DNA of 14,974 nucleotides, taken from positions 1 through 14,974 of the forward strand of contig JALZWI010000030.1 in NCBI GenBank assembly GCA_023299895.1. The letters run 5' to 3'. Position numbers and translations under genes: made by a program. Numbering within the stretch: the first letter of the stretch is position 1; the number at the start of each line of letters is the position of its first letter. The notes under the pieces were generated by a model. It was not told the DNA's origin. It worked only from the letters and a program-made list of their open reading frames with translations, and did no database searches. This stretch comes from Arenicella sp. GTDB lineage: Bacteria > Pseudomonadota > Gammaproteobacteria > Arenicellales > Arenicellaceae. Below are positions 7,602 through 14,070 of the stretch, in pieces.

Positions 7602-9488
7602 ATGAGATTTGATATGAGAAAAATTAGCGGCATCATTTTATTATCCTTTTGTTTCGCGACTATTTTTGTTGCTCGAGGTGTTATTGCACAAGATGACGCG
7701 CTCGATGAGCGAGAACAGGTACGATGGGATCTTACTGATATTTATGCGACAGAGCCAGATTGGGAAACCGCTTACGACGATATTAAAACGCGCATCGATG
7801 AACTGCCAGAGCTACGTGACCGTTTTGGAACGTCAGCGACTAGACTGGCGGATGCACTTGACCAAGTTTCCGGTTTAAGAAAAGACTTTTATCGAGTCGC
7901 CGTATATGCCAGCTTACTAAATGATGAAGATCAGCGTGTTGCAGAAGGACAACAGCGTTCTGCTAAAGTAACATCACTGGGCACTAGCTTTAGTGAAGCG
8001 ACTTCGTGGATGGGGCCAGCCATCTTGGAGATTGGGGAACCCAAACTGCTGAGCTATATAGAAAATGAAGAGCGACTCGCGCCGTTTGATTACTACCTCA
8101 AAGACTTAATTCGTTCAGCGCCTCATTTATTAGATGAAAAAGGCGAATCGATATTAGCTTCAGCAGGCGCTGTTACTGGTAGTCCAACCGAAATATATTC
8201 ACTACTCGCAAACGCTGACATTCCATGGGCTGAAATTGAACTAAGTGATGGTCGCACAGTAAGACTTGACCAAGCAGGCTATGGAGGTGCTCGTTCAAGC
8301 GCAAATAGAGCGGATCGTGAAAAAGTATTTAATCAGTTTTGGACTACTTGGCAAGACTATCAAGATAGTATGGGCGCGATTTTAAATACTGAAGTGCAGG
8401 CAAATATTTTTCAAGCCAAGGCGCGTAACTATGATTCAGTATTGCAGTGGCAGTTGTCGCAAGAGAATTTGCCTGAAGCGGTCTATCGCACTTTGGTGGA
8501 GCAAGTAAATGAAAATTTACCTACTCTGCATCGTTATTTTGAACTGCGCGGACGTATTCTGGGCATTGAAGAGATGCGCTACTTTGATATTTATCCACCG
8601 TTAGTAGAGCTGGAGACAGATTTTAGTGTTGAAGCATCTAAAGAAATCACTCTAGAAGTATTACAACCATTGGGAGAGGAGTACGTAACACATTTAGAAA
8701 CGGCACTAAGCTCTAATTGGGCGCATGTTTATCCGCAGCCTGGTAAACGCTCAGGTGCGTATATGAATGGCTCTGTTTATGATGTGCATCCCTATGTATT
8801 GTTAAATCATAATGACGACTACAACTCATTGTCTACTTATGCACACGAATGGGGGCATGCTGTACATACTATGTTAGCGAAAGAGGAGCAGCCGTTTGAA
8901 AAAGCTGGCTACTCGACATTTACTGCGGAAATAGCTTCTACGATTAACGAAATTTTATTAGAAGAGTATTTAATTGCAGGTGCCGAATCGAAAGAAGAAA
9001 AATTATTTTATTTAGGTCAAGCATTAGAATCAATACGAGGAACATTTTTTCGTCAAACCATGTTTGCAGAATTTGAGTTGGATATTCATGAAACAGCAGA
9101 ACGTGGCGAACCATTAACGGGGGCGATTTTTTCTGAAAAATACGCTGAGTTATTAAAACGCTATCACGGCCATGATCAAGGGGTGCTGACTATTGATGAT
9201 GCATACACAATGGAGTGGGCTTATATTCCACATTTTTATTATGACCTATACGTATTTCAGTATGCCACCTCTATTTCTGGGGCAGCATGGTTTGCTGAAC
9301 GATTTTTAAGTGGTGATATACAAATACGTGATGCTTTTATTGATGTGTTGAAAGCCGGCGGGTCTGATGATGCCTATTTAATATTAAAAAAGGCAGGCTT
9401 AGATATGACTAGTCCAGAGCCTTATCAAGCGATTGTTAAAAGAATGGAAAATATTATGGATCGCATAGAAGCTATATTAGAAGAGTAG
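7602..9488 (+). CDS. pepF: Exported M3-family oligoendopeptidase F
   Basis: This 628-residue zinc metallopeptidase is related to oligoendopeptidase F, which cleaves short peptides. The zinc site HEWGH lies at residues 415-419 (bases 8844-8858), and the third ligand Glu is in EIASTINEILLEEYL at about 443. The upstream RSGAYMNGSVYDVHPYVLLNH block and downstream YHGHDQG and FYYDLYVFQYATS match PepF. PepF is normally cytoplasmic, but here a basic then hydrophobic N-terminus (about residues 5-27) ends in VIA before Gln30, a classic signal-peptidase I pattern, so export to the periplasm is inferred. An in-frame ATG at 7614 gives an even tidier signal peptide; neither start has a strong ribosome site. 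It begins ten bases after the importer ATPase gene, so it belongs to the opp operon and probably trims peptides for import. Confidence 0.9.
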   Translation: MRFDMRKISGIILLSFCFATIFVARGVIAQDDALDEREQVRWDLTDIYATEPDWETAYDDIKTRIDELPELRDRFGTSATRLADALDQVSGLRKDFYRVAVYASLLNDEDQRVAEGQQRSAKVTSLGTSFSEATSWMGPAILEIGEPKLLSYIENEERLAPFDYYLKDLIRSAPHLLDEKGESILASAGAVTGSPTEIYSLLANADIPWAEIELSDGRTVRLDQAGYGGARSSANRADREKVFNQFWTTWQDYQDSMGAILNTEVQANIFQAKARNYDSVLQWQLSQENLPEAVYRTLVEQVNENLPTLHRYFELRGRILGIEEMRYFDIYPPLVELETDFSVEASKEITLEVLQPLGEEYVTHLETALSSNWAHVYPQPGKRSGAYMNGSVYDVHPYVLLNHNDDYNSLSTYAHEWGHAVHTMLAKEEQPFEKAGYSTFTAEIASTINEILLEEYLIAGAESKEEKLFYLGQALESIRGTFFRQTMFAEFELDIHETAERGEPLTGAIFSEKYAELLKRYHGHDQGVLTIDDAYTMEWAYIPHFYYDLYVFQYATSISGAAWFAERFLSGDIQIRDAFIDVLKAGGSDDAYLILKKAGLDMTSPEPYQAIVKRMENIMDRIEAILEE

Positions 9489-9558
9489 ATTTTTGCGCAG
9501 GTTTTTGTTATTGGTAGCGTATTAGTAGCATGAACACAAAAGAAATAGGTAGCAGAAT

Positions 9559-9945
9559 ATGAAAAACACGCTAACTGCAATATTAATTTTAGTCAGTCTA
9601 GTTTTATCGGTGAGCGTATTTGCTCAAGATGCAACAGTTATTCCTGATAGCGCTGATGAAACTAAAGATCGTAATAATGGTGACAGAGGCGATAATAGAA
9701 ATCGCGGCGATCGCAACAGAGATTTAAGAGTTATCGATACTGACAAAGATGGTCAGGTCAGCGTTGATGAATATATGACTCATGCTCAACAACGGTTCAC
9801 AGATTTAGATCTTGATAGCAATAATTTTGTTACCCCTGAAGAAGCCAAAGAAGCCGCTGAGATTATGCGTGAAAGACAAAAAGAAGTGCACTCTGATTTG
9901 AATAAACGAAAACAGATTTCACAGGCAGGTTCAGGTTCTGAGTAG
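9559..9945 (+). CDS. Secreted EF-hand (calcium-binding) protein
   Basis: This small protein of 128 residues has a clear signal peptide ending VFA before Gln23. A low-complexity Arg/Asn/Gly/Asp stretch follows (about 37-55), encoded by degenerate short repeats, and then two EF-hand loops. Loop 1 (60-71) is canonical: Asp60, Asp62, Asp64, Gly65, Val67 and Glu71. Loop 2 (84-95) has Asp84, Asp86, Asn88, Thr92 and Glu95 but Asn instead of Gly at position 6. The C-terminus is a charged helix with no anchor. It should sit in the periplasm and bind calcium; the function beyond that is unknown. It lies nine bases before the sigma factor gene and 70 bases after pepF, so it most likely shares a transcript with the sigma factor. 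Confidence 0.8.
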   Translation: MKNTLTAILILVSLVLSVSVFAQDATVIPDSADETKDRNNGDRGDNRNRGDRNRDLRVIDTDKDGQVSVDEYMTHAQQRFTDLDLDSNNFVTPEEAKEAAEIMRERQKEVHSDLNKRKQISQAGSGSE

Positions 9946-9954
9946 ATCAAGAGC

Positions 9955-10563
9955 ATGTACGCAGAACTCAGTGACAGTGATTTGATTCCTTTAGTTGAGC
10001 AGGGGAATCATGACGCTTTCGCGGAGCTAGTGAAGCGCCATACGGATCGTTTTTTGGCCTTGGCGTTTCGCACGTTACAAAATCGAGGTGACGCAGAGGA
10101 TGTTGTTCAGGCGGCTTTTATCAAGCTATGGCAAAAGCCACAGTCTTGGAATAGCTCTAGGAGCAAATTCACCACTTGGTTTTATCGTGTTGTTGTAAAT
10201 GCTTGTCATGATCACAGGCGTAAACATAAACGAGTCTTAGATGTTGACGATAAAATTCTTGATTTAGCCTGCGAACCAGTTGAAAGTGAACAAGTCACGT
10301 TAGAAGACCAGCAACAACAAGCTTGGCGAAAACGTTGTCTCGAAATTGCAATTAGCAGATTACCTTCATCTCAAAAAGATGCACTTAATCTGGTGATCTA
10401 TTCTGAATTACCGCAAAAGCAAGCGGCAGAAATTATGAATATAAGTTTAAAGGCGCTGGAATCGTTATTAGTGCGAGCGAAACGTTCGATGGCTAAAACA
10501 GTTAATGAACTAAACGCGGCGATCACGTTTGATAAAGAAACCTTGAAAAAACAGTTAAGATAA
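9955..10563 (+). CDS. ECF-type RNA polymerase sigma factor
   Basis: This 202-residue sigma-70-family protein has only regions 2 and 4. Region 2 shows GDAEDVVQAAFIKLW at 45-59 (core binding and -10 recognition helix), then FTTWFYRVVVNACHDHRRK at 72-90. Region 4 covers about 131-185, with a helix-turn-helix at LPQKQAAEIMNISLKALE for -35 recognition. It would redirect RNA polymerase to a small regulon in response to an envelope signal. It starts nine bases after the EF-hand gene with only a poorly spaced AAGAG as ribosome site, consistent with translational coupling, and is followed 14 bases later by a membrane protein that is its likely anti-sigma factor. The ECF subgroup cannot be assigned by eye. 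Confidence 0.9.
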   Translation: MYAELSDSDLIPLVEQGNHDAFAELVKRHTDRFLALAFRTLQNRGDAEDVVQAAFIKLWQKPQSWNSSRSKFTTWFYRVVVNACHDHRRKHKRVLDVDDKILDLACEPVESEQVTLEDQQQQAWRKRCLEIAISRLPSSQKDALNLVIYSELPQKQAAEIMNISLKALESLLVRAKRSMAKTVNELNAAITFDKETLKKQLR

Positions 10564-10577
10564 AAAGAGTATTTGTT

Positions 10578-11006
10578 ATGATTAATTCATTTATAAAAAA
10601 CCAGAAAAATAACACTCAACTTACAGAGCAAGAACTTCTGAGTATTAAGCGAATGCGAACACCGAGTTCAGCACGCTTACAGAATGATATTGTTAAACTT
10701 ACTCAAAACTTACCGCAATATACTGATTCTGTTGAAGGTGCTAAAGTTTATAGCTTGGCTTCTTTTTTAGAAAAATCAGGCATGAAAGATATCAATTTTT
10801 GGCATGGCTTTAAACCTTATGCTGCTACGTTGGCGGCTGGTTTTGCGGTTATTGCCTTATCATCCACTCTTTGGTTGCCATCATCACAAAGCGACCAGTT
10901 GCTTGTCGATGACTTTGCTACGCTATCTGTTGAACAGCTTGCCGAAGAGATTGTGTGGCAGGATCTGATGCTGCTACAAGATGAACTCGCTTTTGCTGGT
11001 TTATAA
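10578..11006 (+). CDS. Single-pass membrane protein, probable anti-sigma factor
   Basis: I recognise no family in these 142 residues. What can be seen: a polar N-terminal part of about 80 residues rich in Lys, Gln and Asn, with a helical segment around 15-45; one transmembrane helix at about 81-100; and an acidic C-terminal tail of about 42 residues. No signal peptide is present. That layout (cytoplasmic N-terminus, one helix, short periplasmic tail), together with its place directly after an ECF sigma gene, is typical of anti-sigma factors, so the role is inferred from topology and context. No zinc-binding HxxxCxxC motif is present, so it would not be of the ZAS type. An AAAGAG ribosome site sits about 8 bases before the ATG. 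Confidence 0.6.
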   Translation: MINSFIKNQKNNTQLTEQELLSIKRMRTPSSARLQNDIVKLTQNLPQYTDSVEGAKVYSLASFLEKSGMKDINFWHGFKPYAATLAAGFAVIALSSTLWLPSSQSDQLLVDDFATLSVEQLAEEIVWQDLMLLQDELAFAGL

Positions 11007-11038
11007 CTGATATTTAAATCGTAACCGAGGATTATTCT

Positions 11039-11065
11039 CGTGGTTTGCCACGATATGCATTTTTT
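11039..11065 (+). terminator. Weak hairpin and T-run after the sigma-factor operon
   Basis: CGTGG (11039-11043) and CCACG (11048-11052) form a 5-bp stem with a TTTG loop, followed after seven bases by six T residues (11060-11065). The gap between stem and T-run is too long for a classic intrinsic terminator. A competing 4-bp pairing (CGAG at 11026 with CTCG at 11037) overlaps it. The position between two convergent genes fits a terminator. Confidence 0.3.
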
Positions 11066-11105
11066 CTGTAAAAAGGAGATCAGCAGTTTGACCAGGGAGT
11101 TTTAT

Positions 11106-12374
11106 TTAATTTTTCGATTTAAATATTAACGCATTTCTTTGATTGTCGATTATATAGCTATATCGACTGTCTAGTTGATTGAGTAAATCAGTGCCTAATA
11201 ACCCTTGTATTTGACTGTTTTTATTAAATTCAATTTCCGCCACAACTAAATCTTTGATGGACAGGCCACCAAGTCTTATTTGGTCAGCACGGTATAATTT
11301 AGATTCAGTTATGCCATTTGCGGTACTTAATTGAATGCTTCTACCGGTTGCTTTTAAATTAAGTGACTTAATAGTCGATTCTGAAAGTGCAGTAATTGAT
11401 GCACCTGTATCAAGCAATAACCTCAGTTGTCGATTGTTGATAGTCGTATCCACAAAAAAACTATTACCAGAGCGAAGTAACGGCACGACCACTTCACCAC
11501 GCGTACTTACCTCTTTCTTCGTTTGTGGTTGTTGCGCTACAACATCAGAATTCTTGTCTAGATTAGATAATGCCGCTTTGGCGATGTCACCATATTCAGC
11601 ATCATATTGCAGAGGTTCTAATAAGCTTCGTGCAGTAGACGTATCATTCAGGCGCAGGTATGAATAAGCGAGCTCTAGTTGAAAGCGCGCATAATCAGGA
11701 TGTTGCTGGTAGAGGTTTTGATAGAGCTGATTTATTCCTAGTTCATCCTTCTGTCCTTCCATAATTGCGCGTTGATTACTCGCAGCAACAGATAGCTTGC
11801 TCATCAAAGATTGTAGCTGATCAGGTTGATGTTCAAGCGCCGTAGCTTTTAGCAGCGCATTGATGGCTGGTTGCCAATTTGTATTTTTAAGATGAATGTT
11901 ACTTAATAAAGTCCATCCATTAAGACTATTAAAGGTCTCGTTATAACTTGTGAGTAAGTTTATTGCTTGCAAATTATTATCTGCTTGCCAAAGCTGAGAG
12001 GCGGTGTTTAAGAACAAATGTTCAAATTCTTGAAGTTGTTCGCTCGACAGCTGACGATAAAGAGAATCTAAGTGCTCAACGGCGATGGTAAATCGACCAC
12101 CTTCAATAAGTTTAGTGATTTCTGCTATCTGATGTTGATGATCTAGAGTTGCTGAAATATTTGATGCGTTATCTGGGCTAAAAGAGTTGCTTGATTTGGT
12201 AGTGTTTCTTATGATTGATGGTGCAACTGACTTTGTGCTTGGTTCAGTTGCCGCTTGTTTATGTGTTTTTACCTCAGACGCTGGTTTTTCATTTTGAATA
12301 ATCGAAAATATTCCATACGCACCAGTCATTACTAATGCGGTCATTATGGCTCTGAAAGTTATTTTTTTGCTCAT
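11106..12374 (-). CDS. Membrane-anchored retropepsin-like aspartic protease with helical-repeat region
   Basis: The protein has 422 residues. The N-terminus has one hydrophobic helix (about 8-26), either an uncleaved anchor or a signal peptide, then a Ser/Thr/Lys-rich linker to about 75. Residues about 80-275 are alpha-helical with TPR-like spacing (for example AINALLKATALEHQPDQLQSL and YARFQLELAYSYLRLND). The C-terminal 130 residues are a retropepsin-like domain: LLLDTGASITAL with catalytic Asp322, and a GLLGTDLL segment near 391-398. One catalytic motif per chain means it must dimerise, as retroviral-type proteases do. This is the bacterial clan AA family whose DTGAS motif is diagnostic; its substrates are unknown. 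It would act on the periplasmic side of the inner membrane. It is convergent with the sigma operon and divergent from the thiolase. No clear ribosome site is visible. Confidence 0.82.
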   Translation of the reverse strand: MSKKITFRAIMTALVMTGAYGIFSIIQNEKPASEVKTHKQAATEPSTKSVAPSIIRNTTKSSNSFSPDNASNISATLDHQHQIAEITKLIEGGRFTIAVEHLDSLYRQLSSEQLQEFEHLFLNTASQLWQADNNLQAINLLTSYNETFNSLNGWTLLSNIHLKNTNWQPAINALLKATALEHQPDQLQSLMSKLSVAASNQRAIMEGQKDELGINQLYQNLYQQHPDYARFQLELAYSYLRLNDTSTARSLLEPLQYDAEYGDIAKAALSNLDKNSDVVAQQPQTKKEVSTRGEVVVPLLRSGNSFFVDTTINNRQLRLLLDTGASITALSESTIKSLNLKATGRSIQLSTANGITESKLYRADQIRLGGLSIKDLVVAEIEFNKNSQIQGLLGTDLLNQLDSRYSYIIDNQRNALIFKSKN

Positions 12375-12466
12375 GATTAAGGTCGAATGCTTGATTCAAG
12401 TGCAACATAGCACAAATGAATTTTGGTTTTTATACACATGCTTCACCAACCACTAGTGTGCTCCGC

Positions 12467-12487
12467 GCTTGATTGATTAAATCAAGC
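12467..12487. promoter_or_regulatory. Perfect inverted repeat, probable operator of the thiolase gene
   Basis: GCTTGATT (12467-12474) and AATCAAGC (12480-12487) are perfect 8-base arms around the 5-base spacer GATTA. It overlaps the -35 box and spacer of the predicted thiolase promoter and ends 39 bases before the ATG, the usual place for a repressor site. It does not match the FadR or PsrA consensus as I know them, so the regulator is unknown. Confidence 0.5.
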
Positions 12488-12501
12488 TTACTATTTATCA
12501 T
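12473..12501 (+). promoter_or_regulatory. Predicted sigma-70 promoter of the thiolase gene
   Basis: TTGATT (12473-12478; 4 of 6) and TATCAT (12496-12501; 5 of 6) are separated by exactly 17 bases. Transcription would start near 12508, giving a short leader that contains the AGAGAA ribosome site before the ATG at 12527. The -35 half lies inside the inverted repeat at 12467-12487. Confidence 0.5.
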
Positions 12502-12526
12502 TATTTAGTCATTTTTAGAGAATAAC

Positions 12527-13708
12527 ATGTTTAACGAAGTCTATATTGTTAGTGCTGTTCGTACAGCAATTGGTAGTTTTGGCGGCACTTTAAAAGGCAT
12601 TTCGCCAGCTGATTTAGGCGCTCATGTTACTGCTGAAGTAGTGCAGCGCAGTGGTGTTGATGTTGAAACGGTTGAATCAAATATAGTTGGACATGTCATT
12701 CGTACTGAGGTCCGTGATGCTTATATTTCTCGGCGTATTGCTTTAAATGGCGGCCTACCTATTCATACTCAATCGTTAACGGTTAACCGATTATGCGGCT
12801 CAGGTCTGGAGGCAGTTATCTTAGCTGCCCAACAAATTCAGCTTGGCGAAGTGGGTGTTGCAGTTGCCGGAGGTGCTGAGTCTATGAGTTGCGCGGGACA
12901 TCTGTTAACGACTAATCGTTGGGGGCAACCAATGGGCGATAGTAAGGTTCAAGATGAACTTACTGGTGCCTTAACTGACCCCTTTGGTGTTGGGCATATG
13001 GGTATCACCGCTGAAAATCTTGCGGATAAATACGAGATAAGCCGGGAGCAACAGGACGTCTTGTCATTGCAAAGTCAAAAACGGGCAATACATGCAATAG
13101 AGCAAGGTTACTTTAATGAGCAGATCGTGCCATTTGAAGTAAAGACACGTAAAACTGTTACTGTGTTCGATACAGATGAGCACCCTAAAGCAAATAGTTC
13201 TATAGATGCGCTAGCGAAACTTAGAACCGTATTTAAAGAAGGCGGAACCGTCACGGCAGGGAATGCTTCTGGTATTAATGACGGTGCAGCAATGCTTGTA
13301 TTGGCGAGTAGTGACCAGGTTACAGCACAAGATCTAAACCCGATGGCTAAAATTATATCTTATGCTCGTTGTGGCGTACCAAATGAAATTATGGGTATTG
13401 GACCTGTGCCTGCTTCAACGAAAGCGCTTGACAGAGCTGGGTTGACAATTTCAGATATTGACGTGATTGAGTCAAATGAAGCTTTTGCATCTCAAGCTTT
13501 ATCGGTTGCTGAAGAGCTCGGGTTACCTGATGACAAAACAAATCCAAATGGTGGCGCTATAGCTTTAGGGCATCCGATCGGCGCGAGCGGCGCAATCTTG
13601 CTAACCAAAGCGCTCTATGAACTACAAAGAATTGATGGCAAATATGCTTTGGTGACGATGTGTATTGGTGGTGGCCAAGGTATTGCTGTCGTAGTTGAGT
13701 GCGTTTAG
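12527..13708 (+). CDS. bktB: Acetyl-CoA C-acyltransferase (BktB-like 3-ketothiolase)
   Basis: This 393-residue cytoplasmic thiolase condenses two acyl-CoAs or cleaves 3-ketoacyl-CoA. The catalytic set is complete: nucleophile Cys90 in VNRLCGSG, Asn317 in NEAFA, His349 in GHPIGASG, and Cys379 in CIGGGQG. From memory it follows Ralstonia BktB more closely than AtoB or FadA: the VRTAIGSFGGTLK start, RTEVRDAYISR, DTDEHP near 216, and the MGIGPVPA segment. The BktB assignment implies tolerance of C4-C5 or longer substrates, but chain-length specificity is an inference. It stands alone, without a reductase, PHA synthase or FadB partner in the window, so synthesis versus degradation is undecided. 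The start is preceded by AGAGAA and a promoter with an overlapping palindrome. Confidence 0.92.
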   Translation: MFNEVYIVSAVRTAIGSFGGTLKGISPADLGAHVTAEVVQRSGVDVETVESNIVGHVIRTEVRDAYISRRIALNGGLPIHTQSLTVNRLCGSGLEAVILAAQQIQLGEVGVAVAGGAESMSCAGHLLTTNRWGQPMGDSKVQDELTGALTDPFGVGHMGITAENLADKYEISREQQDVLSLQSQKRAIHAIEQGYFNEQIVPFEVKTRKTVTVFDTDEHPKANSSIDALAKLRTVFKEGGTVTAGNASGINDGAAMLVLASSDQVTAQDLNPMAKIISYARCGVPNEIMGIGPVPASTKALDRAGLTISDIDVIESNEAFASQALSVAEELGLPDDKTNPNGGAIALGHPIGASGAILLTKALYELQRIDGKYALVTMCIGGGQGIAVVVECV

Positions 13709-13738
13709 TTATTTGACCTAGATAGTAGTTCATGATCT

Positions 13739-13764
13739 CAAGTGGCTCGAGGTCTGGCTACTTG
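13739..13764 (+). repeat. Stem-loop in the thiolase 3' UTR
   Basis: CAAGTGGC (13739-13746) pairs with GCTACTTG (13757-13764), 8 bp, around a 10-base loop. The one imperfect pair (G13744 with T13759) is a G-U wobble only if the plus strand is the RNA; on the minus strand it would be a C-A mismatch. That points to a plus-strand transcript, about 30 bases after the thiolase stop. Confidence 0.45.
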
Positions 13765-13780
13765 GAAACTAGTCTCTAAG

Positions 13781-13800
13781 CGGCTGACTTCCTTCAGTCG
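13781..13800 (+). repeat. Second stem-loop in the thiolase 3' UTR
   Basis: CGGCTGA (13781-13787) pairs with TCAGTCG (13794-13800) around CTTCCT, with one G-U pair that again works only on the plus strand. The left arm can alternatively pair perfectly with CAGCCG (13805-13810). Neither form is followed directly by a T-run, so it is not a simple terminator. Confidence 0.4.
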
Positions 13801-13820
13801 TGCGCAGCCGATCAGTGGGC

Positions 13821-14035
13821 ATAAAAAAACGCCAGTATTTATTTCTAAACTCTGGCGTTTAAACAAACTAAACAATGTTGGGGTGGGAGGTTATCTAGTT
13901 TGTGTTTCAAATAAAAAACAACCGTATTAGTAATTCACCATGTAACAAAATTAGGGGGCATGCTACACAACAATTTACTAATACTGAAATATTTATAACA
14001 AAGAAATCCTAGGGCGTATGTCTTTGTTACAGACG
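13821..14035 (-). ncRNA. Candidate structured small RNA (or structured greB 3' UTR) with C-rich loops
   Basis: Read on the minus strand from about 14035 down to 13821, four perfect stems follow one another: 9 bp (14021-14029 with 13996-14004), 10 bp (13975-13984 with 13924-13933), 8 bp (13896-13903 with 13863-13870), and a terminator stem (13827-13860). The first three loops each carry a C-run: CCC opposite 14012-14014, CCCCC opposite 13954-13958, and CCTCCCACCCC opposite 13880-13890. The last resembles an anti-Shine-Dalgarno sequence. The end is a U7 tract, as expected of an Hfq-type small RNA. Promoter candidates are weak: TAAACA with TTAAAT near 14049-14077, or TAATAC opposite 13924-13929. 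It could equally be the 3' UTR of greB, whose stop is only about 40 bases upstream. No known RNA family was recognised. Confidence 0.4.
13823..13860 (-). terminator. Rho-independent terminator on the minus strand
   Basis: AAACGCCAG (13827-13835) and CTGGCGTTT (13852-13860) form a perfect 9-bp stem with a GC core and a 16-base loop. On the minus strand the 3' arm runs into seven U (opposite A7 at 13823-13829). On the plus strand only three T follow the stem, so it is mainly a minus-strand terminator, though it may also work weakly for the thiolase transcript. Confidence 0.75.
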
Positions 14036-14070
14036 GTTAATCGATATTTAATGCATTGGTAATAAATTGT

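Larger units (their letters stand above)
13709..14070. other. Gene-free 362-bp region rich in stem-loops
   Basis: There is no convincing gene between the thiolase and greB stop codons. The stretch holds six non-overlapping inverted repeats: 13739-13764, 13781-13800, 13827-13860, 13863-13903, 13924-13984 and 13996-14029. The last four are perfect. The only longer open frame (13742-13930, plus strand) runs straight through the hairpins, has no ribosome site, and its translation looks like no known protein. Confidence 0.8.

Noticed and set aside
11073..11129. Strong AAGGAGAT followed 7 bases later by TTG and a 13-codon frame
   Set aside because: It is very short and overlaps the end of the aspartic protease gene on the other strand; nothing marks it as translated. 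A purine run by chance is more likely.
11335..11667. 110-codon plus-strand frame inside the aspartic protease gene
   Set aside because: It is antisense to the DTGAS protease domain, which is strongly supported on the minus strand; its own translation resembles nothing.
13739..13810. Possible tRNA or selC-like cloverleaf from the clustered short stems
   Set aside because: There is no T-loop consensus (GGTTCRA), no acceptor stem and no CCA end in register.
13742..13930. 62-codon open frame on the plus strand between thiolase and greB
   Set aside because: It has no ribosome site, runs through three hairpins including the terminator, and its composition looks like read-through of structured non-coding DNA.
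13821..14035. CsrB/RsmZ-like decoy RNA on the plus strand (G-rich loops)
   Set aside because: Only one GGA triplet occurs in the loops, CsrA decoys need many, and the U-tract of the terminator is on the opposite strand.
13821..14035. Integron attC site or insertion-sequence ends
   Set aside because: The four repeats are independent hairpins with unrelated arm sequences. There is no GTTRRRY core pair and no integrase or transposase nearby.
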